This document shows, in pieces, positions 9,189 to 16,509 of a stretch of 64,000 bases of DNA. The first letter of the stretch is position 1. Each line of letters opens with the position of its first letter. The stretch is from Terrimonas sp. Lineage in GTDB: Bacteria > Bacteroidota > Bacteroidia > Chitinophagales > Chitinophagaceae. Location of the stretch: positions 62,001 to 126,000 of the forward strand of contig NZ_QCZJ01000006.1 of NCBI RefSeq assembly GCF_003075435.1, written 5' to 3'. Below the pieces are notes generated by a model. It was not told the origin of the DNA. It searched no databases and worked only from the letters and a program-made list of their open reading frames with translations. The translations under genes were made by a program, and so were the position numbers.

Positions 9189-9900
9189 CTGGCTTTCGCG
9201 AACAACTTTATTGATTGGAGAAGAAAAATTACTGACACTCACCCGGGCGCATGTATTAATCATTGGCTTGGGCGGGGTAGGTTCTTTTGCTGCGGAGTTT
9301 ATTTGCAGGAGCGGCATTGGTACTATGACGATCGTTGATGGCGATGTGGTTGACCCATCCAACCGGAACAGGCAATTACCTGCACTTGCCACCAACCACG
9401 GGCAAAACAAGGCGGATATTATGGCGGAGCGGCTAAAAGCGATCAATCCTGAGTTGACTCTGCATATTATCAAATCTTTTGTTACGCCTGATGCGGTAGA
9501 AGCCATTCTTGATGCCGCGCAATACAATTATATTATTGACGCTATTGACAGCGTTACACCCAAAGTTACTTTTCTAACAGGTGCGCATAAACGAAATGTT
9601 CCCATAGTAAGTTCTATGGGGGCGGGAGGAAAGCTTGATCCCACTTTGCTAAAAGTAGCGGATATTTCAAAAACGATCATTTGCCCTTTTGCGCAGCAGG
9701 TACGCAAAAACCTGAAGAAGGAAGGTGTATATAAAGGTATTAAAGCAGTGTATTCTCCGGAAGCTCCTGATAAAGATTCGCTGATTTATACCGATGGAAG
9801 CAATTATAAAAAATCTGCTTATGGCACTATCTCCTACCTGCCCGCAACTTTTGGCGCGGTTTGCGCTTCGGTGGTTATAAGAGATTTGATAGAGGGATAA
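9175..9900 (+). CDS. tcdA: tRNA threonylcarbamoyladenosine dehydratase
   Basis: This 241-residue ThiF/E1-like protein has the nucleotide-binding loop VLIIGLGGVGSFAAEF followed by VDGDVVDPSNRNRQL, the IDAIDSV strand and ISSMGAGGK-like TcdA features (IVSSMGAGGKLDP). TcdA uses ATP to cyclise t6A37 to ct6A in ANN-decoding tRNAs. E1-like relatives that activate sulfur carriers normally keep a CxxC zinc site, and I see no such pair here, which favours TcdA. The start at 9175 (MQNISWLSRTTLLIGEEKL) fits the family N-terminus and overlaps the tatD end. It directly precedes the tRNA-like noncoding tract, which may be coincidence. Confidence 0.88.
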   Translation: MQNISWLSRTTLLIGEEKLLTLTRAHVLIIGLGGVGSFAAEFICRSGIGTMTIVDGDVVDPSNRNRQLPALATNHGQNKADIMAERLKAINPELTLHIIKSFVTPDAVEAILDAAQYNYIIDAIDSVTPKVTFLTGAHKRNVPIVSSMGAGGKLDPTLLKVADISKTIICPFAQQVRKNLKKEGVYKGIKAVYSPEAPDKDSLIYTDGSNYKKSAYGTISYLPATFGAVCASVVIRDLIEG

Positions 9901-9988
9901 GCTTCTTTAGGAATTTTTACAAATAAATTTTACTGTGCAAAAAGAGTGCACAGAGTAATATCAGCTTTGTGTTGTCAAGCAATTATAT

Positions 9989-10186
9989 CACTCCTTAGCA
10001 TAAAAGGAAGTGCTGCGGCAAAAGTTAACGAAGCCGTCAAGTGACCGGACAATGCCATTCAGACCATGCGTTTGGATGGGCAGCGTTTGCAGAAGCACTG
10101 AAATTTTATATAAAAAGCAGGGAAGCGCATTTGCAACCGGTCTGTTGCAGCAATGCAAAGTATGGGTTCGAATCCCATGGGAGTGA
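9989..10186 (+). ncRNA. tRNA-like module 1: normal order, anticodon region replaced by long structured insert
   Basis: The 7-nt strand CACTCCT (9989-9995) pairs with GGGAGTG (10179-10185), with one G-T wobble, and A10186 stands as discriminator. TA at positions 8-9 is followed by a D-arm (GCAT 9998-10001 with GTGC 10010-10013, loop containing GG). The T-arm is canonical: ATGGG, loop TTCGAAT, CCCAT (10162-10178). About 148 bases lie between the D- and T-arms, where a normal tRNA has about 22. They contain helices GACCGG (10043-10048) with CCGGTC (10137-10142), ATGCG (10066-10070) with CGCAT (10126-10130), and a TTGCA-GCAA-TGCAA hairpin (10145-10158). No usable 7-nt anticodon loop is visible. 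It may be a tRNA mimic or a tRNA with an insertion. Confidence 0.6.
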
Positions 10187-10353
10187 CAACAAATTGATGC
10201 CCAATGTGCTGAACGATGAACGGAGCGTCGCAAGAAAAGCTCCACAGTTATTCAGTAGCCGGCTTAAACATATTTTCCAAATGGAATAAACGACTTGCTT
10301 AACGGCAAGATGGAGATTATCATGTTAACAGCAAACCGGATGCGTGCTTTACA
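10187..10353 (+). other. Spacer inside the tRNA-like tract
   Basis: No open frame here looks real. It holds a 5-bp hairpin, GGAGC (10222-10226) with GCTCC (10239-10243). It also holds a 13-base stretch, GAGCGTCGCAAGA (10223-10235), that is identical to 4472-4484 inside repeat copy A. A CTTGC/GCAAG hairpin lies near 10295-10310. It is likely part of the same noncoding locus. Confidence 0.35.
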
Positions 10354-10391
10354 GGCGCCATAGTGCAGCGGTAGTAACCAGCTGTATGCTG
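10354..10391 (+). ncRNA. Isolated D-arm-like fragment of a tRNA
   Basis: GGCGCCA, TA, then a D-arm-like segment (GTGC, loop AGCGGTA, GT-A-AC with one bulge) and a short CAGC/GCTG hairpin follow in normal tRNA order. The T-arm that comes next (10430) does not pair with this 5' strand. The fragment therefore lacks a 3' half and may be a remnant. Confidence 0.4.
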
Positions 10392-10419
10392 TTGCGGTAA
10401 TATGAAGTTTCCACCATAA

Positions 10420-10487
10420 TCTGTGGGACAGGGGTTCGAGTCCTCTTCCTGTCGTTGACGGGATAGCTCAGTGGGTAGAGCAACAGA
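10420..10487 (+). ncRNA. Circularly permuted tRNA-like module A
   Basis: Read 5' to 3', the parts are as follows. First comes anticodon-stem 3' strand TCTGT (10420-10424) and a 5-nt variable loop GGGAC. Next is T-arm AGGGG, loop TTCGAGT, CCTCT (10430-10446) and acceptor 3' strand TCCTGTC (10447-10453). Then come a GTT loop, acceptor 5' strand GACGGGA (10457-10463), TA, D-arm GCTC-AGTGGGTA-GAGC (10466-10481), A26, and anticodon-stem 5' strand ACAGA (10483-10487). Every helix has canonical tRNA length: 7 acceptor pairs with one wobble, 4 D pairs, 5 T pairs with one wobble and 5 anticodon pairs. The order is permuted, with the break in the anticodon loop and the acceptor end closed. A local hairpin 10409-10428 could compete with the anticodon stem. 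Confidence 0.65.
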
Positions 10488-10492
10488 AAAGT

Positions 10493-10580
10493 GCGGGTTC
10501 GAGTCCCGCTCACGCTGAAAAGCGCGATGGCGAAACTGGTAGACGCTCAGGATTTAAGCTCCTGCTTGATGCAAGGAAGT
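10493..10580 (+). ncRNA. Circularly permuted tRNA-Leu(UAA)-like module B
   Basis: T-arm GCGGG-TTCGAGT-CCCGC (10493-10509) is followed at once by acceptor 3' strand TCACGCT (10510-10516), a GAAA tetraloop, and acceptor 5' strand AGCGCGA (10521-10527), with 6 of 7 pairs and one C-A mismatch. TG at positions 8-9 leads into a leucine-type D-arm (GCG, loop AAACTGGTAGA, CGC). An anticodon arm follows, CAGGA-TTTAAGC-TCCTG, with UAA at 10555-10557. A leucine-type long variable arm, CTTG-ATG-CAAG (10565-10575), ends the module. All parts of a class II tRNA-Leu are present, but the T-arm half precedes the 5' half and the acceptor is capped by a GNRA loop. As encoded it could not carry CCA. Confidence 0.65.
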
Positions 10581-10853
10581 ACGCCGCTTCTTAAAATGGC
10601 GAACATATAAAATGCTTCCGCGCTGCCCGTGATTTTATACATCAATGTATTTATAAAATACACAACCGGATTATTACCAGCATGTGATGCATTTGAGATG
10701 AGGTAACAATACACTTTTTTAATGGCAGTATAATGATATGGTTATACTAAGGTTGACAAAACTGTATTGCTGAAACACATCAACCATTACATCCGTAATA
10801 GCAGGTGGCAGGCGGAAGGATTTTATAACTAATGAACAATTAAACAAGAAGAG
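10581..10853. other. Noncoding leader between the tRNA-like tract and slipin
   Basis: There is no credible open frame. An AT-rich imperfect inverted repeat around 10632-10660 (ATACAT/ATGTAT flanked by TTTTAT/ATAAAA) could end the noncoding transcript. The bases just before the slipin ATG include AAGAAGAGATG, a plausible ribosome-binding context. I do not see a clear -7 box. Confidence 0.35.
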
Positions 10854-11954
10854 ATGAAAAATGTAAAAGTGAACGCTTATCAGCGTGGATTGGTTTTTAA
10901 GAATGAAGCATACCAACGTATGCTTACCGAAGGCAGCTATTGGTTTTGGGGTAATGAAGTGGTAAAACTGTATGACATTACCCAGGCTTTTAATGCCCCT
11001 GTTGAGCTGAATATACTTTTACAGGATGCAGCTCTGGCAGACGCGTTGAGTGTGCTGGAAGTAAAGGACAATGAAATTGCACTGCAATATAAAAACGGCT
11101 TGCTTGAAGCGGTGTTTACTGCCGGACGTTACGCGTTCTGGAAAGGAGCAGTTAATTATGCATTTGTAAAGGCAGATACCGGCAAGCTGGAAATAACTGA
11201 ACCGATTGAACGAAATGTATTATTGCATCGCCTGGTGGCACCATTTGTGCGCAGCGCAGGTGTTGAAAGCTTTGAAAAAGCGGTATTGTTTATCGACGGA
11301 AAATTTGTGCAGGTATTGCAGCCGGGCGTATACTACTGGTGAAAGAATGCTATTGCCGTGCATGTTGGTAAAATTGACACCCGGCAGCAGCAATTGGAAA
11401 TAAACGGACAGGAGATATTAACACGTGATAAAGCGGCATTGCGTATTAACGCGTGGGCGCAGTATAAAGTGGCTGATATTGAAAAGGCTTTGTTGCAAAA
11501 TAAAGAATACGAAAAACAATTGTATGTGACTTTTCAACTGGTATTGCGTGAGTATATAGCAGGTTTTGGTTTTGATGAATTGCTGGAAAAGAAAGATACC
11601 CTTGTGCCTTTTGTGTTGCAGCAGGTGAAAGCAAAAGCTGACGTGTTGGGTGTGGAAGTAACAGGTTTTGGTATCCGCGATATCATACTGCCTGGAGATG
11701 TGAAAGAGATCATGAACCAGGTATTGGTAGCGGAGAAAAAAGCACAGGCAAATACCATTATGCGCCGTGAAGAAACCGCAAGCACAAGAAGCTTACTGAA
11801 CACAGCCAAATTGATGGAAGAAAACGCGATGTTATGGAAGCTGAAGGAAATGGAGTATGTGGAAAAGATCGCAGATAAAATCATCAATATCAGCGTAAGC
11901 GGCAACGGTGTGTTGATTGAACAGTTGAAGGAGATATTTGTGCCGAAGAAGTAG
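10854..11954 (+). pseudogene. Slipin/band-7 (SPFH) family gene with one in-frame TGA
   Basis: The frame reads on through TGA at 11340-11342 without a shift and would encode 366 residues. The N-terminal half has three related strands: GSYWFWGNE, GRYAFWKGA and GVYYW-stop-KNA. In both other copies the stop position is Trp, so the TGA is almost certainly a TGG with one G-to-A change. The second half is a classical SPFH domain: VGKIDTRQQQLEINGQEILTRD, ALRINAWAQYKV, and VTGFGIRDIILPGDVKEIMNQV, followed by a helical region with AEKKAQANTIMRREETASTRS. There is no N-terminal membrane segment. Slipins form membrane-associated rings. A GTG at 11358 could restart translation of the SPFH half, but no ribosome-binding site is obvious. 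Sequencing error is possible. Confidence 0.8.
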
Positions 11955-11976
11955 CAATGTGGTTGCGGTATAAGTG

Positions 11977-12010
11977 AAATGGGTGAGATGTTAAAATATC
12001 TCACCCATTT
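11977..12010. terminator. Bidirectional terminator between slipin and leuS
   Basis: AAATGGGTGAGA pairs perfectly over 12 bases with TCTCACCCATTT around a 10-nt loop and is followed by TTT. It serves the two convergent genes. Confidence 0.85.
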
Positions 12011-12045
12011 TTTATGACTACCGGGTATCACTAAAAGAAATAATA

Positions 12046-15000
12046 TTATATCACCACATTGATCATCCTGTTTTTTACATAAATGATTTTTTTGGGTGGT
12101 TTACCCTCCAGCCATTTTTGCACGATATCATTTGCCATTACAATTGCTTCTACCTGTTGCTGGGTAGCTTCAAGATCAATACTGATCTCCGTACGGGTTT
12201 TGCCATTTATGGCTACCGGGTAGGATTTGGAAGATTCCGTTACATGCTTTTGTTCAAATACAGGATACGGCGCGTTTAATACACTGCCGCTGTTGCCGAG
12301 CTTATGCCATAATTCTTCCGCGATATGCGGCGCATAAGGGGTAAGCAATACCAGTATATGCTCCAGCACAGCTTTTTTGCTGCATTTCAAATCGGTGAGT
12401 TCATTTACCGCAATCATAAATGCACTTACTGCTGTATTGAAAGAAAAGCGTTCGGTATCTTCTTCTATTTTTTTAATGGTGCGGTGCAGTACTTTCAGTT
12501 CTTCCGGGTTGGGTGATTCATCTGTCCATACCTGGCCTTTTTGTTCATCGTAAAACAAACGCCATAATTTTTTTAAGAAGCGGTGAACGCCTTCAATGCC
12601 TTTTGTATCCCAGGGTTTGCTTTGCTCCACCGGTCCAAGGAACATTTCATACATGCGGAAAGTGTCGGCGCCGTATTTGTCAACAAGATTATCCGGATTA
12701 ACCGTATTGAATTTGGATTTGGACATTTTTTCTACTTCCGAGCCGCAGATGTATTTCAATTCCTGATTGCCAAGGCTGCAACTGAATGAAGCAGTTCCAT
12801 CTTCAAAAACAAACTCAGCGTCTGCATATTCAGGCTTCCATTTCTTAAATGCTTCAATGTCTAATTCATATCCGTCCACAATATTTACATCCACATGTAA
12901 TGGTTGTACATTATATCCTTCTTTTTGACCTGCGGATACAAACTGGTTGGTTGTTCCTGCAATGCGATATACAAACCTGCTGCTTCCCTGAATCATTCCC
13001 TGGTTCACCAATCTTTTGAACGGTTCATTAAAACCAACATAGCCTAAGTCGTACAGCACTTTCGTCCACATACGGCTGTATAACAAATGCCCTACGGCAT
13101 GCTCTGTTCCGCCAATATATAGATCCACCTGGTTCCAGTAATCAGATACTTTGCGGTCGCAGAAAGCCTTGTCATTATGAGGGTCCATATAGCGAAGGAA
13201 ATACCAGCTGCTGCCGGCATAACCGGGCATGGTGTTGGTTTCCCTCACCCCCCGCCCCCTCTCCACGAGGGTCCACTCCGGTATATTCGCCAACGGTCCC
13301 TCACCTTCAGGTCCCGGCTTATATGAATCTACATGCGGTAGTTCCAATGGTAACTCACTTTCTTTCATTGGGTAGGCAATACCATCTTTCCATATTATCG
13401 GAAACGGTTCACCCCAATAACGCTGACGGCTAAACGCAGCGTCGCGCATTTTGTAATTCACTTTTCTTTCGCCATCGCCATTGTCTTCCAGCCATTCAAT
13501 TACTTTTTCAGCGGCTTCTTTTGCTTTTAAACCCGTTATGAAATCACTGTTGTATAGGGTAACATTTTTGTCGGCAATAGCTTCTTCACCGGTATACAGA
13601 TCGCCGAATATATTGGTGATGGGTATATTAAAATGTTGGGCGAATTTATGGTCTCTCTCATCTCCTGCCGGAACCGCCATAATAGCGCCGGTACCATAAC
13701 CTGCCAGCACATATTCACTAATCCAGATGGGCACTTCTTTCCCGGTTAAAGGATTAATGGCATAAGCGCCGGTAAAGCAACCTGATATTTTCTTTTCGGC
13801 CATGCGTTCCCGTTCGCTGCGGCTTTTTACATAGGCTACATATTCATCCACCGCGGCTTTTTGTGCTGCTGTGGTAATTTGCTCAACCAGTTCATGCTCA
13901 GGTGCAAGCACCATAAAGTCAACGCCGAAGATGGTGTCGGGGCGGGTGGTGTAAACCCTCACCCCCGGAGTCGCCTCATCCCCTAACCCCTTCTCCTCGC
14001 GGAGAAGGGGAACACCGGCGTTTGTATTACTATCTTGCTTTTGTTCTACTATAGCAGTTTTTATTCTTTCAATTACACCACTAACATTATCCATCACTTC
14101 CTCATTCTTAAACCTGATAAGCCTTAAACCAAATTCATTTAAAAATTTTGTCCTGGCATCATCATAAATTTTTTGTTGTTCTTCATTATGATATGCTCCA
14201 TCTAATTCAATGATCAACCGCGCCTCCAGTAAAGCGAAATCAACGATATACCCTTTTATTGCATGTTGTCTTCTGGCTTTAATACCAAACTTGTTATTCC
14301 GGATGTTTTGCCATAATAAATTTTCCGCAGGGGTAGGATTTTTCCTGTTATGCCTGCCGTATTCTTTTAAAATATGCCAACTGTTATCCGCTGTTTTATA
14401 AAATTGCTCAGAATTCTGGAAGGCTTTTACCCCCCTCTCCCTCGGGAGAGGGGCCGGGGGTGAGGCTAATTTAAACACCACTTCAGCGCCTGAAGATTTT
14501 CCAATCCAGTTCGTCTGCATTTCCTTCATGGCGTCGCTCCACTCAAGGTTATCAAGATCACCCTGCAGGCGATCGGCATATGCTGTGATGCGCAGGTACC
14601 ACTGGCGCAATTTCTTTTTCACTACAGGAAATCCGCCACGCTCGCTTACTCCGTTTATTACTTCATCATTTGCCAGTACTGTTCCCAGCGCTTCGCACCA
14701 GTTCACTTCGCCATAGCCACAATATGCCAGGCGGTATTCCATTAAAACAGATTGTTGCGTAAACTCATCAAACAACAGCCAATCGGCAGCAGTGAATATC
14801 GGAGATTTGAAACTGGAGATTTGAAATTTGGTATTGGGTACGGGGTGATTGATATTTCCCTCTTTTTCAAAAACTTCAATCAACCCTTCTATGCTTTCCG
14901 CTTTATTTGTTTTGCGGTTATACCAGCTTTTGAATAATTGCAGGAATATCCATTGTGTCCATTTGTAATATGAAGGGTCGCTGGTGCGTATCTCGCGGCT

Positions 15001-15360
15001 CCAGTCGTAGCAAAAGCCGATATTATCCAATTGCTTTCTGAAGGTATTGATATTGTTATCTGTTGAAACAGCAGGGTGAATGCCATGATCAATAGCGTAT
15101 TGTTCAGCAGGCAGGCCAAATGCATCATAGCCCATAGGATGCAATACATTAAAACCCTTCAACCTTTTGTACCGTGCAAAAATATCGCTGGCTATATATC
15201 CTAACGGGTGCCCCACATGCAGACCTGCCCCGCTCGGATAGGGAAACATATCCAGCACATAATATTTTGGTTTGGGAGAATTGTTTTCTACCTTATACGC
15301 TTCTGTATCTTTCCATTCTTTTTGCCAATGCTTTTCTATCTCCCTGAAATTATATTCCAT
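12046..15360 (-). CDS. leuS: Leucyl-tRNA synthetase with an in-frame DUF559 domain insertion
   Basis: The protein has 1104 residues, where bacterial LeuRS usually has about 850-940. The class I motifs are present: YPSGAGLHVGHPLGY (HIGH, about residues 40-54), the CP1 editing domain motif TTRPDTIFG, AGSSWYFLRY and KMSKS (about residue 879), with the anticodon-binding region at the end. Residues about 299-468 do not belong to LeuRS. They start with SPPAPLPRERG (a translated REP) and continue into a DUF559-like domain (NPTPAENLLWQNIR, KARRQHAIKGYIVDF, LIIELDGAYH, LRLIRFKNEEVM). They end just before the editing motif. A further REP-like stretch (EWTLVERGRGVRETN) lies before GSS, and a short odd segment (NTKFQISSFKSPIF) lies near residue 180. 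The gene must still work if it is the only leuS. A promoter box lies at 15440. Confidence 0.95.
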   Translation of the reverse strand: MEYNFREIEKHWQKEWKDTEAYKVENNSPKPKYYVLDMFPYPSGAGLHVGHPLGYIASDIFARYKRLKGFNVLHPMGYDAFGLPAEQYAIDHGIHPAVSTDNNINTFRKQLDNIGFCYDWSREIRTSDPSYYKWTQWIFLQLFKSWYNRKTNKAESIEGLIEVFEKEGNINHPVPNTKFQISSFKSPIFTAADWLLFDEFTQQSVLMEYRLAYCGYGEVNWCEALGTVLANDEVINGVSERGGFPVVKKKLRQWYLRITAYADRLQGDLDNLEWSDAMKEMQTNWIGKSSGAEVVFKLASPPAPLPRERGVKAFQNSEQFYKTADNSWHILKEYGRHNRKNPTPAENLLWQNIRNNKFGIKARRQHAIKGYIVDFALLEARLIIELDGAYHNEEQQKIYDDARTKFLNEFGLRLIRFKNEEVMDNVSGVIERIKTAIVEQKQDSNTNAGVPLLREEKGLGDEATPGVRVYTTRPDTIFGVDFMVLAPEHELVEQITTAAQKAAVDEYVAYVKSRSERERMAEKKISGCFTGAYAINPLTGKEVPIWISEYVLAGYGTGAIMAVPAGDERDHKFAQHFNIPITNIFGDLYTGEEAIADKNVTLYNSDFITGLKAKEAAEKVIEWLEDNGDGERKVNYKMRDAAFSRQRYWGEPFPIIWKDGIAYPMKESELPLELPHVDSYKPGPEGEGPLANIPEWTLVERGRGVRETNTMPGYAGSSWYFLRYMDPHNDKAFCDRKVSDYWNQVDLYIGGTEHAVGHLLYSRMWTKVLYDLGYVGFNEPFKRLVNQGMIQGSSRFVYRIAGTTNQFVSAGQKEGYNVQPLHVDVNIVDGYELDIEAFKKWKPEYADAEFVFEDGTASFSCSLGNQELKYICGSEVEKMSKSKFNTVNPDNLVDKYGADTFRMYEMFLGPVEQSKPWDTKGIEGVHRFLKKLWRLFYDEQKGQVWTDESPNPEELKVLHRTIKKIEEDTERFSFNTAVSAFMIAVNELTDLKCSKKAVLEHILVLLTPYAPHIAEELWHKLGNSGSVLNAPYPVFEQKHVTESSKSYPVAINGKTRTEISIDLEATQQQVEAIVMANDIVQKWLEGKPPKKIIYVKNRMINVVI
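13249..13281 (-). repeat. REP-like GC-rich half element inside leuS
   Basis: The plus strand reads CCCTCACCCCCCGCCCCCTC then TCCACGAGGG, which contains a CCCTC/GAGGG hairpin and the same CCTCACC border as the DUF559 cassette. It is translated as TLVERGRGVRE between residues EW and TNTMP of LeuRS. Confidence 0.55.
13957..14465 (-). mobile_element. REP-bounded DUF559 (COG2852-like) cassette inside leuS
   Basis: The insert is bounded by 12-bp inverted repeats: CCTCACCCCCGG (13957-13968) and CCGGGGGTGAGG (14454-14465). Just inside each end sits a near-perfect hairpin: CCCCTTCTCC-TCGC-GGAGAAGGGG (13987-14010) and CCCCTCTCCC-TC-GGGAGAGGGG (14432-14453). Between them is an open frame, in phase with leuS, encoding a DUF559 domain of the very-short-patch-repair (PD-(D/E)XK) endonuclease-like fold. 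The E-L-D-G-x-x-H motif is kept, as are the other expected conserved residues. I see no clean target duplication. It has no transposase of its own. Confidence 0.75.
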
Positions 15361-15439
15361 ATTGTTAAATGTATCTTATAGTCTGAAGAAAATATCTCAA
15401 CGAAAAATATTCAAACTGAAACTACCGTTAAGAGGGCAG

Positions 15440-15447
15440 CAAAATTA
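15440..15447 (-). promoter_or_regulatory. TAnnTTTG -7 box for leuS
   Basis: TAATTTTG on the minus strand lies about 80 bases upstream of the leuS ATG. It is back-to-back with the ftsX box. Confidence 0.45.
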
Positions 15448-15469
15448 CGGAAAGCACTTATAAAAGCGT

Positions 15470-15477
15470 TATTTTTG
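15470..15477 (+). promoter_or_regulatory. TAnnTTTG -7 box toward ftsX
   Basis: TATTTTTG followed by CGC lies about 134 bases upstream of the ftsX start. It faces away from leuS. Confidence 0.45.
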
Positions 15478-15610
15478 CGCACGCCAGATAAGAGGTGGAA
15501 GGTGAAGGGTATAGGGGTTAAGGCTCGTCTGTCTTACTGCTTACACATATCACTTGCCATTTATTGTTTCATGTTATACAGTTTTAAACGAATTAAACCG
15601 GTTTTACTAC

Positions 15611-16483
15611 ATGAATGAAGTCAGCAAAAGTTCTATGAGAAGAAGCAAGCCTTCTTATTTTTTCAGCATACTGGGCGTAGCTTCTTTATTGATATTGGTG
15701 GGTATATTGGGTTGGTTTGTAATAAACGGCAGCAAGCTGGAAAAATATTTCCGCGGCAGTGTGCAGGTGCAGGTATACCTGCGCGAAAATGCGCCTGAAA
15801 AAGATATTGACTCATTAATGACCTATCTGCAGGCAAAGCCATACGCTGACTCTGCAAGGCATATTACCAAAGAGATGGCGAAGGAAAGGTTTTTGAATGA
15901 TGGCAACGAAGACTGGGATAAGGTGCTGAATTATAACCCGCTTCCCGCAAGCATTGACTTCAATCTTAAGTCGGACTATGTAAATAAAGATACACTTACC
16001 AATATAGTAGCCGACCTCTCCCAAAATATAATAGTAAGTGAAGTAAAATATCCTGATGCCGTAGTGGGCAACCTGAATACCGTTGTTCGTAAAGTGGGGC
16101 TGGTATTACTGGTGGCTGCCGCAATCCTGGGTATTATTGTATTGATTTTGATAGATAATACCATAAAGCTGGCTATGTTCAGCAACCGGTTTTTAATTAA
16201 AACCATGCAGATGGTGGGAGCTACCCGCTGGTTTATATCAAAGCCTTTTGATGTAAAAGCCGTAGTAAACGGGTTGGTAAGCGCCATGATTGCCATTATC
16301 GTATTGGTGATATTTATTATCGGGGTTGAAAAATGGCTGCCTGAAATTAAGGCGCTCCGCGATTATACCCTGCTAACATTGTTGTTTTTAGCCATTATTA
16401 TCATTGGTATTGTTATCACCTTTATCAGCACACACCGCAGCGTAACCAAATACCTCAAGATGAAGCTGGATGATCTGTATTAA
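15611..16483 (+). CDS. ftsX: Cell division ABC-type permease FtsX
   Basis: This 290-residue membrane protein has the FtsX layout. There is a short cytoplasmic N-terminus, one transmembrane helix (FFSILGVASLLILVGILGW, about residues 18-36), an extracytoplasmic domain (about 40-165) and three further helices toward the C-terminus. The domain contains VQVQVYLRENAPEKDI. The MQMVGATRWFISKPF segment between helices is the conserved coupling region for the ATPase FtsE. FtsEX controls peptidoglycan hydrolases at the septum. The ATG at 15611 was preferred to an upstream in-frame start because MNEVSKSSMRRSKPSYF matches the family start. No ftsE is next to it. The pheS gene follows 26 bases downstream. 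Confidence 0.93.
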   Translation: MNEVSKSSMRRSKPSYFFSILGVASLLILVGILGWFVINGSKLEKYFRGSVQVQVYLRENAPEKDIDSLMTYLQAKPYADSARHITKEMAKERFLNDGNEDWDKVLNYNPLPASIDFNLKSDYVNKDTLTNIVADLSQNIIVSEVKYPDAVVGNLNTVVRKVGLVLLVAAAILGIIVLILIDNTIKLAMFSNRFLIKTMQMVGATRWFISKPFDVKAVVNGLVSAMIAIIVLVIFIIGVEKWLPEIKALRDYTLLTLLFLAIIIIGIVITFISTHRSVTKYLKMKLDDLY

Positions 16484-16509
16484 CAGTTTTCCTTTCATAT
16501 CTTCGCGAC

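Noticed and set aside
10014-10161. A group I intron in tRNA-like module 1
   Set aside because: The interval is shorter than usual group I introns and I cannot find the conserved core pairings; no anticodon loop flanks it.
10427-10453. A simple terminator (GACAGG with CCTGTC) in the tRNA-like tract
   Set aside because: The T-loop sequence TTCGAGT inside, the lack of a T-run and the better pairing of TCCTGTC with GACGGGA favour the tRNA-like fold.
11340-11342. Selenocysteine or genome-wide reassignment of TGA
   Set aside because: Other genes here end at TGA (SusD at 741, the WYL gene at 4720), no selenocysteine structure is visible after the codon, and Trp is the residue expected there.
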